From JBBQED01 sp038320345 (lineage in GTDB: Bacteria > Bacteroidota > Bacteroidia > AKYH767-A > OLB10), in NCBI GenBank assembly GCA_038320345.1, contig JBBQED010000005.1, positions 1 through 64,000 of the forward strand: a DNA stretch of 64,000 nucleotides, read 5' to 3'. Below the pieces are notes generated by a model, which was given only the letters and a program-made list of their open reading frames with translations, had not been told where the DNA came from and did not search any database. Below are positions 8,474 to 16,858 of this stretch, in pieces. The first letter of the stretch is position 1, and every line of letters begins with the position of its first letter. The position numbers and the translations under genes were made by a program.

Positions 8474-9709
8474 ATGAAGAAAATACTAATCACCTTATTC
8501 CTCTCTGCAACCTGTAGTTTCCTATCGGCACAATCATCCGCTTGGACACAATACAGTACTTCCAATTCATCATTGCCGGAGAACCTGATTCATTGTTTTG
8601 CATTCGAGAATGATAGTACTACTTGGATCGGCACTGAATATGGTCTTGCAAAATTGGTAAATACATCTTGGACGGTGTACACTACGTTTAATTCAGGACT
8701 TCCAGGAAATGCAATTCGTTGTATTAAGATTGATCGTGATGGATCAAAATGGATTGGAACAGCTTCAGGAGGACTGGCGCATTTTAATGATACCACTTGG
8801 ACGGTTACCAGTACTACTAATTCATTGCTCCCTGATGATTTTGTACGGTCATTTGTGATCGATACGAATCAGAATAAATGGATAGGTACCCTAGGAGGAT
8901 TAAGCAAAGTGGATCCCGTTGATAATTGGGTAACGTATACCATGTTTACTTCTGTATTGGGATCTAATAATATTGCTTCCTTATATAATGATACTGCAAG
9001 CAATGAAATTTATGCAGGTCAGGTAAATGGAGGATTGTTCATTGCGCAGGATACTCTCTTAACTAATTATACTATTCAGAATTCGGGAATTTCAGATAAT
9101 ACTATTTTGGATATTACAAAAGAGCCAGGTGGAACAACATGGCTTGCATCACCCGCCAACGGACTTATTGCAAAGCTTCCCGGTTTTGGTTGGTTTACCT
9201 ATAATCTGATCAGCTCAAATATCCCATCAGCTGGATTAACAAGTGTGGCTTTAGATAGTGTCGGTGATTTGTGGATGGGAAGTAGTGATCAAGGATTGAT
9301 AAAAAAAACAGGAAGTAATTTCACACATTACTACACTGGTAATTCTTCTTTGTTGGATGATAATGTGCAAGTAGTACGTATTGCTGCAGATGGCAAAATA
9401 TGGATCGGGACACAGTCGCAAGGTGTATTTGTATTAGATCCTTCTTTGCTTACCGGAGTCGAAGTATTGAGCGCTGAACAAACAGTAAGTGTGTATCCAA
9501 ATCCGGCTAAGGATGGATTTTGCCGGGTGATGGCAGGTGTTCCGATAACAGAAATTACATTAATGGATTTGGGAGGAAAAACGATCCTGAAACAAAATGG
9601 TAATGCTGATTTTACAATTCTCCATCTCGATGGAATAAGTCCGGGTATGTATTTGATTTCAATAGCAACTGAGATGGGAATTATTGTAAAAAAATTACTT
9701 AAACTTTAG
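8474..9709 (+). CDS. Secreted two-component-regulator-propeller protein with T9SS type A domain
   Basis: 411 residues starting with a signal peptide (MKKILITLFLSATCSFLSAQ). Residues ~25-330 consist of ~45-residue propeller blades with the recurring WIGT..GL.......W..Y pattern (WIGTEYGLAKL, WIGTASGGLAHF, WIGTLGGLSKV, WIGTQSQGVFVL). In Bacteroidota these blades usually form the sensor part of hybrid histidine kinases, but here no kinase follows; the last ~80 residues are a T9SS sorting domain (VYPNPAKDGF through GMYLISIATEMGIIVKKLLKL). It is thus an exported beta-propeller, possibly glycan-binding; ligand unknown. Confidence 0.85.
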   Translation: MKKILITLFLSATCSFLSAQSSAWTQYSTSNSSLPENLIHCFAFENDSTTWIGTEYGLAKLVNTSWTVYTTFNSGLPGNAIRCIKIDRDGSKWIGTASGGLAHFNDTTWTVTSTTNSLLPDDFVRSFVIDTNQNKWIGTLGGLSKVDPVDNWVTYTMFTSVLGSNNIASLYNDTASNEIYAGQVNGGLFIAQDTLLTNYTIQNSGISDNTILDITKEPGGTTWLASPANGLIAKLPGFGWFTYNLISSNIPSAGLTSVALDSVGDLWMGSSDQGLIKKTGSNFTHYYTGNSSLLDDNVQVVRIAADGKIWIGTQSQGVFVLDPSLLTGVEVLSAEQTVSVYPNPAKDGFCRVMAGVPITEITLMDLGGKTILKQNGNADFTILHLDGISPGMYLISIATEMGIIVKKLLKL

Positions 9710-9964
9710 GGAAATAAGCGTTTACTAAACAAGGATCACCCAACAAGAAAATATTTATAATTTCAACTTACTCATGCTATCATTTAACTACTTTTAAGAT
9801 GCATAACAAAGGAAAGTTTATCCAATAAGGACTGTTTGATTGCTTAATTAAAATACTTTAATTAGATGTAATGTATTTAATTGCAAAGCTTATTATCAGA
9901 TAACATTACTGATGCACAAAATTTACTCAAAGGTTGATTTATTAGTACGCTCTTAAACTCAAGC

Positions 9965-11926
9965 TCAGCGTTGAATAACTGTATTTGTATATTTATTGAT
10001 ATCAGCTGTAATAGTCAATAACATTTTTTCTCTTTCAATCAGATCATCATAAGGTAATCCAGCAAGCGCATTATCACGGATCATTTCTTGATTTTCCTTG
10101 CGCATTTTATACAGTTGCTTCTTCTTGATATAAATTACGGGCTCAATTACTGTCTTATGCAATTGATCTTTTTCCATCTTAATAAAAATCCCTTTCGTTT
10201 CCCAAGAATGAAGTTCATGTCGGGAAGTTACGAGTGTAATTGCCGTTGACTTTACCGCAGGCTCCAGTTGCTGAATAAAAGATTGCGCATCATAGATCGT
10301 TCCATGTTCAACTTGTGCACTGAATTCTGCCAGTAACCCTGCATAGAGTTCATTCGAAAAATGAATTCCATCAGATGATAATTCCTGAATCACAAAATCC
10401 TTCACACGAACTGGCATCGGATCCCCGTTCGGAATTAAAAAAGTTTCATCTGCAAATCGAAGTAGGATCCTAATAATTTCTTCTTCCTGATTTAATGTTT
10501 CTAAGTCGGATGCTAGCTGTTCTTCATGCGGAAAATCTTCCGGGAATTCTCCCGGAGGTAAATCACGCGGATCAAAGTCGGGAGAAGGAGCTGATCCCAA
10601 TTGCGCATCACCCTGCTTTTTAAGTGTGCTCCGCAAAATCTTATTCATCTCCGCGAGTAAAACATTCTCACCCATCTCCATCAGTACAGAAGTCTGACGC
10701 AGATATGCAGCACGTGAAATCGCATCGGGTACTTTGGCAATTGTTTCTACTATATCTCTTACCAATCCAGCTTTGCGGATAGGATCATTAGCTACATCTT
10801 GTAAGAGTAATTTCGTTTTGAAACTGATGAAGTCAACAGCTTGTTCTTTTAAAAAAGCAACGAGTTCTGTACTGCTTACTTTGCGTGAATAAGAATCGGG
10901 ATCTTCTCCATCAGGGAAGAGCAGAACTCTGACATTCATTCCTTCTTCTAAAATCAGATCAATACCTCGCAGGGAGGCTTTGATTCCCGCCGCATCTCCA
11001 TCATACAAAACAGTGATGTTTCGAGTATATCTTCCAATTAAGCGGATCTGCTCTGCCGTTAGTGCAGTACCTGATGAAGCAACAACATTTTCTATTCCTG
11101 CCTGATGCAAGGATACTACATCCGTATATCCTTCTACCAGATAACAGGTATCGAGATTTATAATTGCTTTCTTCGCTTGTGAAATCCCATACAGACTTTT
11201 ACTCTTGGAATAAATTTCTGTTTCCGGCGAGTTCAAATATTTCGGACTCTTCGGATCTGCTTTCAGAATCCGCGCACCAAACGCAATAACTCTTCCTGTT
11301 AAATTATGAATGGGGAAAACTACTCTTCCACGGAAACGATCGTATGTTCCGTAATCATTTACAATAGTTAGTCCCGTTTTCTCGAGATATTCTAATTGAT
11401 ATCCTCCTGCTATTGCAGCCTTCGTCAACGCATCTTTACTTTCGGGAGAATACCCTAAATCAAATCTGCGAATGATCTCATCGGTAAATCCACGTTCACG
11501 GAAATAACTTAGTCCAATCGCTTTTCCTTCTTCCGATTCCCAGAGTTGTTCCGAGAAAAATTTCTGCGCAAAAGTCGTCATCACAAATAAACTCTCGCGA
11601 TGCGTTTGTGCTTCCATCATCTCTGGTGTCGGAGCTTCTTCTTCAATGCTGACATTATACTTATTGGCAAGATACCTCAACGATTCTGGAAAAGTGAGAT
11701 GCTCGTGTTCCATGATGAAAGTGACCGAGTCGCCAGCTTTACCGCAACCGAAACATTTGAAGTACCCCTTAGCAGGAGAAACAGAAAAAGAAGGCGTGCG
11801 TTCATTATGAAAAGGACAAAGCCCCAAGAGATTCGACCCTCTTTTTTTGAGGGACACAAAATCTCCTACCACCTCTTCAATACGGGCGGTTTCAAGAATC
11901 CTTTCCTTGGTTTCGTTATTAATCAC
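9965..11926 (-). CDS. dnaG: DNA primase
   Basis: 653 residues if started at the GTG at 11926, giving MINNETKERILETARIEEVV, the usual DnaG N-terminus; a TTG 36 nt upstream would add 12 residues not seen in the family. Order: CHC2 zinc-binding domain (CPFHNERTPSFSVSP, then KCFGCGKAGD), the RNA polymerase core domain, and Toprim with the acidic residues in YLVEGYTDVVSLHQ and VLYDGDAAGIKA. The C-terminal ~150 residues are a helical DnaB-binding-like region. It makes RNA primers at replication forks. It lies 47 nt downstream of the polyprenyl synthase gene and may be co-transcribed or have its own start. Confidence 0.95.
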   Translation of the reverse strand: MINNETKERILETARIEEVVGDFVSLKKRGSNLLGLCPFHNERTPSFSVSPAKGYFKCFGCGKAGDSVTFIMEHEHLTFPESLRYLANKYNVSIEEEAPTPEMMEAQTHRESLFVMTTFAQKFFSEQLWESEEGKAIGLSYFRERGFTDEIIRRFDLGYSPESKDALTKAAIAGGYQLEYLEKTGLTIVNDYGTYDRFRGRVVFPIHNLTGRVIAFGARILKADPKSPKYLNSPETEIYSKSKSLYGISQAKKAIINLDTCYLVEGYTDVVSLHQAGIENVVASSGTALTAEQIRLIGRYTRNITVLYDGDAAGIKASLRGIDLILEEGMNVRVLLFPDGEDPDSYSRKVSSTELVAFLKEQAVDFISFKTKLLLQDVANDPIRKAGLVRDIVETIAKVPDAISRAAYLRQTSVLMEMGENVLLAEMNKILRSTLKKQGDAQLGSAPSPDFDPRDLPPGEFPEDFPHEEQLASDLETLNQEEEIIRILLRFADETFLIPNGDPMPVRVKDFVIQELSSDGIHFSNELYAGLLAEFSAQVEHGTIYDAQSFIQQLEPAVKSTAITLVTSRHELHSWETKGIFIKMEKDQLHKTVIEPVIYIKKKQLYKMRKENQEMIRDNALAGLPYDDLIEREKMLLTITADINKYTNTVIQR

Positions 11927-11930
11927 GTTG

Positions 11931-11938
11931 TAAAGATA
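11931..11938 (-). promoter_or_regulatory. Putative -7 element (TATCTTTA) at dnaG
   Basis: On the minus strand TATCTTTA matches TAnnTTTG except for its last base and ends 4 nt before the GTG start, the same spacing seen at several other genes here. It supports the GTG at 11926 over the upstream TTG. Confidence 0.35.
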
Positions 11939-11973
11939 GTTCAGAGCACTAACCCGAAGCAAATAGAATTTTA

Positions 11974-12951
11974 TTAATGCGTTCTTTCGGTGGTAAATCG
12001 AACTAAATTTATCAGCGACTCGCGGTAGGTGCTGTTGTCGATGCCCTCCAGTAAATCAAAAGCTTTTTGCTGATAGGAATACATGGCTTTCCGAGCATAG
12101 TCGAGACCTCCAGCCTGCATTACGGCGTTGACTACTTTTTCAACTTTATCCTTATCCTCACTATGATTACGAATGGTATTCATGATAAAACGTTTCTGAG
12201 AGGAGTCCACCTTTTGCAATGCGTAAATTAACGGCAAAGTCATTTTATGTTCTTTGATATCGATTCCACGAGGCTTACCAGTTTGCTCCGTTTGTTCGTA
12301 ATCAAAAAGATCATCTTTAATCTGAAATGCAATTCCAACTGCTTCTCCAAAATCATGCATCCTGCGAATCATATCAGGAGAATTTCCAGAAGATGCAGCA
12401 CCTGTTGCACAACAAGAAGCAATCAGTGAAGCCGTTTTTGCGGTGATGATATCGTAATACACTGCTTCTGTAATATCGAGCTTACGTGCTTTTTCCATCT
12501 GCAGTAATTCACCTTCACTCATTTTGCGAACGGCAGTGGAAACAATTTTTAGTAATTCAAAATCTTCGTTTTCTACAGAGAGTAAAAGCCCGCGGGATAG
12601 TAAATAATCACCTACCAAAACTGCAATTTTATTTTTCCATAATGCATTGATAGAAAAAAATCCACGACGAAGATTACTGTCGTCTACTACATCATCATGT
12701 ACTAATGTTGCAGTGTGTAATAATTCAATGAGTGATGCTGCGCGATAAGTGCTTTCTGATATACCACCGGTCATGCCTGCTGCTAAAAATACAAACATCG
12801 GACGCATCTGCTTGCCTTTTCGCTTCACGATATAATGCATGATACGATCCAACAAAGGCACTGAACTCTGCATGGCTTTACGGAACTTCTGCTCAAAAAG
12901 CTCCATCTCCTTACGGATCGGTAATTTAATCTCTTCGAGGTTTAGCGACAT
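11974..12951 (-). CDS. Polyprenyl diphosphate synthase (long-chain, all-trans type)
   Basis: 325 residues, the normal length. The first aspartate-rich motif is in LVHDDVVDDSNLRRG and the second in IKDDLFDYE; KGKQMRPMFVF is the conserved substrate-binding region. It condenses isopentenyl diphosphate units onto an allylic primer to give the side chain of menaquinone or a related quinone; chain length cannot be read from sequence by eye. It sits 25 nt after the TonB-C gene and 47 nt before dnaG on the same strand. Confidence 0.93.
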   Translation of the reverse strand: MSLNLEEIKLPIRKEMELFEQKFRKAMQSSVPLLDRIMHYIVKRKGKQMRPMFVFLAAGMTGGISESTYRAASLIELLHTATLVHDDVVDDSNLRRGFFSINALWKNKIAVLVGDYLLSRGLLLSVENEDFELLKIVSTAVRKMSEGELLQMEKARKLDITEAVYYDIITAKTASLIASCCATGAASSGNSPDMIRRMHDFGEAVGIAFQIKDDLFDYEQTEQTGKPRGIDIKEHKMTLPLIYALQKVDSSQKRFIMNTIRNHSEDKDKVEKVVNAVMQAGGLDYARKAMYSYQQKAFDLLEGIDNSTYRESLINLVRFTTERTH

Positions 12952-12976
12952 AAAGTCATTGCTATAATTACGCGAT

Positions 12977-13396
12977 TTATTTTTTGATAATGATGCTAAT
13001 TGGAAGGTTCATTTGCACATTAACAGGTATATCACCTTGTGTTCCTGGCTTCCAGTTGGGCATCGATTTTATGACTCGTACTGCTTCTGCATCCAACTCC
13101 GCTGTTAAACCGCGTTTCACAGTAACATCTCTTACTTTTCCCGATTTATCAACGATATAGGAGATAAAGATCTTTCCGCTTACTCCTGTTTCTTCCGCAT
13201 TTTCAGAAATATTCATGTGGGAGGATACATAGTGAAACAAGGAATCCTGTCCTCCCGGAAACTCAGGCATATGCTCAACTACAATGTAAGTATCAGGTTT
13301 TGAAGGACTTAATTCAGGTAGTTGTTGGGCGTTAACCTCGCCAAGGGTAACCATCAGGATTCCAAAAAGGAAAAGAACTTGCTCTCTAGACATCAT
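12977..13396 (-). CDS. TonB C-terminal-domain (energy transducer-like) secreted protein
   Basis: 139 residues from the ATG at 13396, which opens a signal peptide (MMSREQVLFLFGILMVTLGEVNAQ); an ATG 39 nt upstream would put charged residues before it. The rest is a TonB-C-like domain: EHMPEFPGGQDSLFHYVSSH, then GKIFISYIVDKSGKVRDVTV and the WKPGTQGDIPVNVQMNLPI close. Unlike true TonB it has no Pro-rich spacer and no inner-membrane anchor after cleavage. Such stand-alone domains are common in Bacteroidota envelopes; function unknown. Confidence 0.8.
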   Translation of the reverse strand: MMSREQVLFLFGILMVTLGEVNAQQLPELSPSKPDTYIVVEHMPEFPGGQDSLFHYVSSHMNISENAEETGVSGKIFISYIVDKSGKVRDVTVKRGLTAELDAEAVRVIKSMPNWKPGTQGDIPVNVQMNLPISIIIKK

Positions 13397-13400
13397 TTTG

Positions 13401-13408
13401 CGAAGATA
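13401..13408 (-). promoter_or_regulatory. Putative -7 element (TATCTTCG) of the TonB-C/polyprenyl synthase transcript
   Basis: Minus-strand TATCTTCG matches TAnnTTTG except at one fixed position and ends 4 nt before the chosen ATG at 13396. Confidence 0.4.
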
Positions 13409-13481
13409 CATGGGTGAATCCATCTCAGCCATCATTTTTAAAGAATTCTAAATTTTAGCCCCGACCTCATTAACAAATGCA

Positions 13482-13514
13482 TTAAACAATTGTTTAAGTT
13501 AAACGTTTGTTTAA
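13482..13514 (+). promoter_or_regulatory. Two tandem palindromic operators for the TetR regulator
   Basis: Two copies of TTAAAC-N4-GTTTAA lie at 13482-13497 (spacer AATT, making a perfect 16-nt palindrome) and at 13499-13514 (spacer GTTT), offset by 17 bp. The second overlaps the -7 element at 13512-13519. Placement just upstream of a TetR gene is what autorepression would look like; binding itself is inferred. Confidence 0.75.
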
Positions 13515-13519
13515 CTTTG
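13512..13519 (+). promoter_or_regulatory. -7 element TAACTTTG of the tetR-emrAB-like operon
   Basis: A perfect TAnnTTTG match, 9 nt before the ATG at 13529. Its first three bases fall in the right arm of the second operator, so a bound repressor would block polymerase. Confidence 0.65.
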
Positions 13520-13528
13520 CGCCTTCAA

Positions 13529-14158
13529 ATGGAAATGAAAGATAAAAGAGAACAGATATTAGATACAGCGGAAGAACTCTTCGCAGAATTTGGATATGAA
13601 GGAACAACGGTACGGGATCTTGCTGCAAAAGCGAATGTGAACGTTGCAATGATCTCCTATTATTTTGGTTCCAAAGAAAAACTAATGGAAACGCTCATCG
13701 AAGATCGTTCTGGGTACATGCGTTCTCGATTAGTTTCCTTGAATGAATCGGATATGGATCCTTTTCAAAGAATTGAAGTACTGATTGAATATTATGTAGA
13801 ACGATTATTTACAATGAATCGTTTTCATCGAATTTTATACCGTGAGATTTCATTACAGCAGCGATCACAATTTAATGAGGTGATCAGTAAATTAATGATG
13901 CGGAATTTTAATGAAATGCGGAAGTTGATGGAAGATGGAATCAAGAAAAAAGCATTTCGCAAAATAGATATCGAATTAACAATTGCTACATTAATTGGAA
14001 CTATTTCGCAGGTTGTATTATCATCTTTCATGACTTGCCAGATGCTTAAATTAGATCCAGAAACGAATAGTATTTTTGATAAGAAACATAAAGAGCGGGT
14101 GAAGAGTCATCTCAAGGAAATGATGAGATCACATCTACTTATTCTCCAACATGCCTAA
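13529..14158 (+). CDS. TetR/AcrR family transcriptional regulator
   Basis: 209 residues from the ATG at 13529 (another ATG at 13535 is also possible). A longer TTG-initiated frame from 13490 would run through the operator and promoter and is rejected. The N-terminal helix-turn-helix is typical: ILDTAEELFAEFGYEGTTV followed by RDLAAKANVNVAMISYYFGS and KEKLMETLI. The C-terminal ligand-binding part is helical and divergent. It precedes the membrane-fusion and MFS transporter genes by 35 nt and is probably their local repressor, with release by the exported compound (inference). Confidence 0.92.
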   Translation: MEMKDKREQILDTAEELFAEFGYEGTTVRDLAAKANVNVAMISYYFGSKEKLMETLIEDRSGYMRSRLVSLNESDMDPFQRIEVLIEYYVERLFTMNRFHRILYREISLQQRSQFNEVISKLMMRNFNEMRKLMEDGIKKKAFRKIDIELTIATLIGTISQVVLSSFMTCQMLKLDPETNSIFDKKHKERVKSHLKEMMRSHLLILQHA

Positions 14159-14193
14159 AAATTATACTTTATTTATAAATCGCTGATTTAAGA

Positions 14194-15237
14194 ATGGAAC
14201 CGCAGACTACACCGGCAAAGAAGAAAAAAATTCTTCCAATTATTTTTATTTTGATCATACTCGCAGCAGCAACGTATGGGGTCAATAAATATATCTATGC
14301 TCAACATCATGTTGAAACTGATGATGCACAGGTAGATGGAGATATCAGTCCTGTTTTAAGCAGAGTTAGTGGTTATGTTAAGTCGATTCGATTTGAGGAT
14401 AATCAACCTGTGAAAAAAGGGGATACATTACTTATCATCGATGAAAGTGATTTGCAAATAAAAGTAAATCAGGCAGAAGCAGCACTTGAAAATGCGCAAG
14501 CAGCTTTGTCGGTGGCAATGGCTACAGCTGATGTTGCTACTGGAGGAGTGAATGTTTCCGAATCAGGTGTAGATGCAGCAATGATCCGTCAAGGTAGAGC
14601 TGCTCAAGATTTTAAACGCTTTACAAATCTGATTGGAAGTGAGGCTACCACCCAACAGAAATTTGATGCCGCTAAAGCTGATAAAGAAAGTGCTGATGCT
14701 GCATTAACCATGGCGAAAAATCAGGCAATTGTTTCTCGTCAACAATCTGCTTCTGTATTAAAACAAGTTGCTGTAGCGCAATCTATCATTAAACAGCGCC
14801 AAGCGGATCTTGATTTTGCTAAACTGCAGCTAGCCTATACCGTTATCACGGCACCAGCCACCGGCTTAGCTTCCAAAAAAAATGTACAAAATGGTCAGCT
14901 GATTAATGCTGGCAGTCCTTTGTGTGCTATTGTTTCTAATGATGCCTTTTTTGTGGTAGCTAATTTTAAGGAAACACAACTGGAAAAAATGAAAGTAGAT
15001 CAACCCGTTAAAGTAACTGTTGATGCTTTTCCTGATCACCCATTTGAAGGTAAAGTATATCGCTTCTCTGCGGCAACAGGTGCAAAATTTAGTTTGCTTC
15101 CTCCTGATAACGCCACCGGAAATTTCGTTAAAGTAATTCAGCGTGTGCCCGTGAAAATCAGAATTGAAGGGGATCGTGACAGCCTTCAGCTTCTTCGTCC
15201 CGGTATGAGCGTAAAAGTTGCAGTTGCTATTGATTAA
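14194..15237 (+). CDS. HlyD/EmrA-family membrane fusion protein
   Basis: 347 residues: a short Lys-rich cytoplasmic start, one membrane segment (~12-30, ILPIIFILIILAAATYGV), the HlyD biotinyl/lipoyl-like half (TDDAQVDGDISPVLSRVSGY), an Ala/Gln-rich coiled-coil hairpin (~85-205), the second lipoyl half (YTVITAPATGLASKKNVQNG) and a beta-barrel domain (FFVVANFKETQLEKMKV). It bridges the inner-membrane pump encoded next to it toward the outer membrane. No outer-membrane TolC-type gene is in the cluster, so that partner must be elsewhere. Substrate unknown. Confidence 0.92.
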   Translation: MEPQTTPAKKKKILPIIFILIILAAATYGVNKYIYAQHHVETDDAQVDGDISPVLSRVSGYVKSIRFEDNQPVKKGDTLLIIDESDLQIKVNQAEAALENAQAALSVAMATADVATGGVNVSESGVDAAMIRQGRAAQDFKRFTNLIGSEATTQQKFDAAKADKESADAALTMAKNQAIVSRQQSASVLKQVAVAQSIIKQRQADLDFAKLQLAYTVITAPATGLASKKNVQNGQLINAGSPLCAIVSNDAFFVVANFKETQLEKMKVDQPVKVTVDAFPDHPFEGKVYRFSAATGAKFSLLPPDNATGNFVKVIQRVPVKIRIEGDRDSLQLLRPGMSVKVAVAID

Positions 15238-15260
15238 TTATTCAGATCTGAAATAAAGCA

Positions 15261-16808
15261 ATGGCCGCTACTGGTTTTCAAAAATGGATTATCACAATTA
15301 CTGTGATCTTGGCAGCTCTGCTGGAGCTGATTGATACCACAGTTGTAAATGTTTCCCTTCCCCAGATCATGGGGAATTTAGGAGCTACATTGGAAGATGT
15401 GGGCTGGGTAATTACTGCTTACTCAATTGCCAATGTTGTGATTTTGCCGATGTCAGGTTGGTTGTCATCTCGCTTTGGTCGTCGTGCATATTTTACTTTT
15501 TCTATTGTACTTTTTACTGTGGCTTCTTTCTTTTGTGGGAATGCGCATAACATTTGGGAATTAGTAGTCTTTCGTTTTATTCAGGGAATAGGTGGTGGAG
15601 CGTTACTCGGAACGGCACAAGCAATCCTGATGGAAACATGGCCCAAAGAACAACATGGAATGGCGCAAGCCTTATTTGGTTTGGGAGTAGTGGTTGGTCC
15701 AACGATCGGACCCACTCTGGGCGGATATATCACCGATCATTTTAGTTGGCCTTGGGTGTTTTATGTAAATATTCCACTTGGGATGATTGCGGTTGTTTTA
15801 ACATTACAATATATTACGGATTCCAAACTGCAGCAGAAAGTTGGAGATGTAGATTGGTTAGGAATTATTCTCCTCGTCGCAGCGGTTGGTTCTTTGCAAA
15901 TTGTTTTGGAACGCGGAGAAAGTGAAGATTGGTTTGACACTACTTATATTGCGGTGCTCAGCGTTGTTGCATTGTTAGCAGGACTCGCATTTATTATGCA
16001 AGAGCTCAAAACGGATCATCCCGTCGTCAATTTGCGGATCATGAAAAACCGATCACTGTTACTTGGAATGTTTACTACATTTATTCTCGGCTTTGGACTT
16101 TTTGGTTCTGTTTTTATTTTCCCGGTTTTCTGTCAAAATATATTAGGGTTCTCCGCACAACAAACTGGAATGTTATTAATTCCCGGAGGGATTTCCACTA
16201 TTCTGATGATGCCATTCGTAGGAAAGATGTTACAAAAAGGAGTCTCTCCACAGATTATGGCCACCTTTGGATTTACGCTTTTCTTTCTTTTTACTTTCTT
16301 TTTATCGAAGGCAAATTTAAATTCAGGAGAGCGTGACTTTTATCTGCCATTAATCTTGCGTGGTGTTGGATTAAGTTTTTTATTCGTGCCCTTAACTTCA
16401 TTAGCATTAGGAGCATTGGAGCCAAAGGATATGGCGCAGGGTACAGGTTTAAATAATATGATGCGTCAGCTCGGAGGATCATTCGGTATTGCTATCATCA
16501 CTACATTGATTCATTTACGCCAAGGTCATCACCGTGATAATCTGGTTACAAAAATGAATGAATACAATCCAGCATTTCAGGAACGTATGTCTGCTATGAT
16601 CAATAATTTTATGGGACGAGGATATGCTGCACCAGAAGCTCAGCAACTCGCCTATAAAGCGATGGAAGGATCAGTAATTAAACAAACCTATATGCTTAGT
16701 TATCTCGATGCATTCTGGTTGACAGGTATCTTTCTTGTACTAAGTATTCCGATGATCTGGTTGCAAAAAGTTAAAAGAAAAGCAGTAATACCAGTAGATG
16801 CACATTAA
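15261..16808 (+). CDS. DHA2-family MFS multidrug efflux transporter (EmrB/QacA type)
   Basis: 515 residues with about 14 hydrophobic helices, the normal DHA2 layout. The start ALLELIDTTVVNVSLPQIMG is the hallmark motif of this subfamily (acidic residue in helix 1), MSGWLSSRFGRRAYF is MFS motif A, and GLGVVVGPTIGPTLGGY is motif C of drug/H+ antiporters. It would export a hydrophobic compound in exchange for protons together with the preceding fusion protein, 23 nt upstream. Likely controlled by the TetR gene of the same operon. Confidence 0.93.
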   Translation: MAATGFQKWIITITVILAALLELIDTTVVNVSLPQIMGNLGATLEDVGWVITAYSIANVVILPMSGWLSSRFGRRAYFTFSIVLFTVASFFCGNAHNIWELVVFRFIQGIGGGALLGTAQAILMETWPKEQHGMAQALFGLGVVVGPTIGPTLGGYITDHFSWPWVFYVNIPLGMIAVVLTLQYITDSKLQQKVGDVDWLGIILLVAAVGSLQIVLERGESEDWFDTTYIAVLSVVALLAGLAFIMQELKTDHPVVNLRIMKNRSLLLGMFTTFILGFGLFGSVFIFPVFCQNILGFSAQQTGMLLIPGGISTILMMPFVGKMLQKGVSPQIMATFGFTLFFLFTFFLSKANLNSGERDFYLPLILRGVGLSFLFVPLTSLALGALEPKDMAQGTGLNNMMRQLGGSFGIAIITTLIHLRQGHHRDNLVTKMNEYNPAFQERMSAMINNFMGRGYAAPEAQQLAYKAMEGSVIKQTYMLSYLDAFWLTGIFLVLSIPMIWLQKVKRKAVIPVDAH

Positions 16809-16825
16809 GAGTTCATAAAAAAAGT

Positions 16826-16833
16826 TAAATTTG
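16826..16833 (+). promoter_or_regulatory. -7 element TAAATTTG upstream of the ALDH8-like gene
   Basis: A perfect TAnnTTTG match, 25 nt before the ATG at 16859. It indicates a transcription unit separate from the efflux operon. Confidence 0.5.
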
Positions 16834-16858
16834 GTTAGTCCGTAAAATCGGTTTGAGC

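Noticed and set aside
13490..13528. TTG-started extension of the TetR gene
   Set aside because: It would be translated through the palindromic operators and the -7 element, upstream of any transcript.
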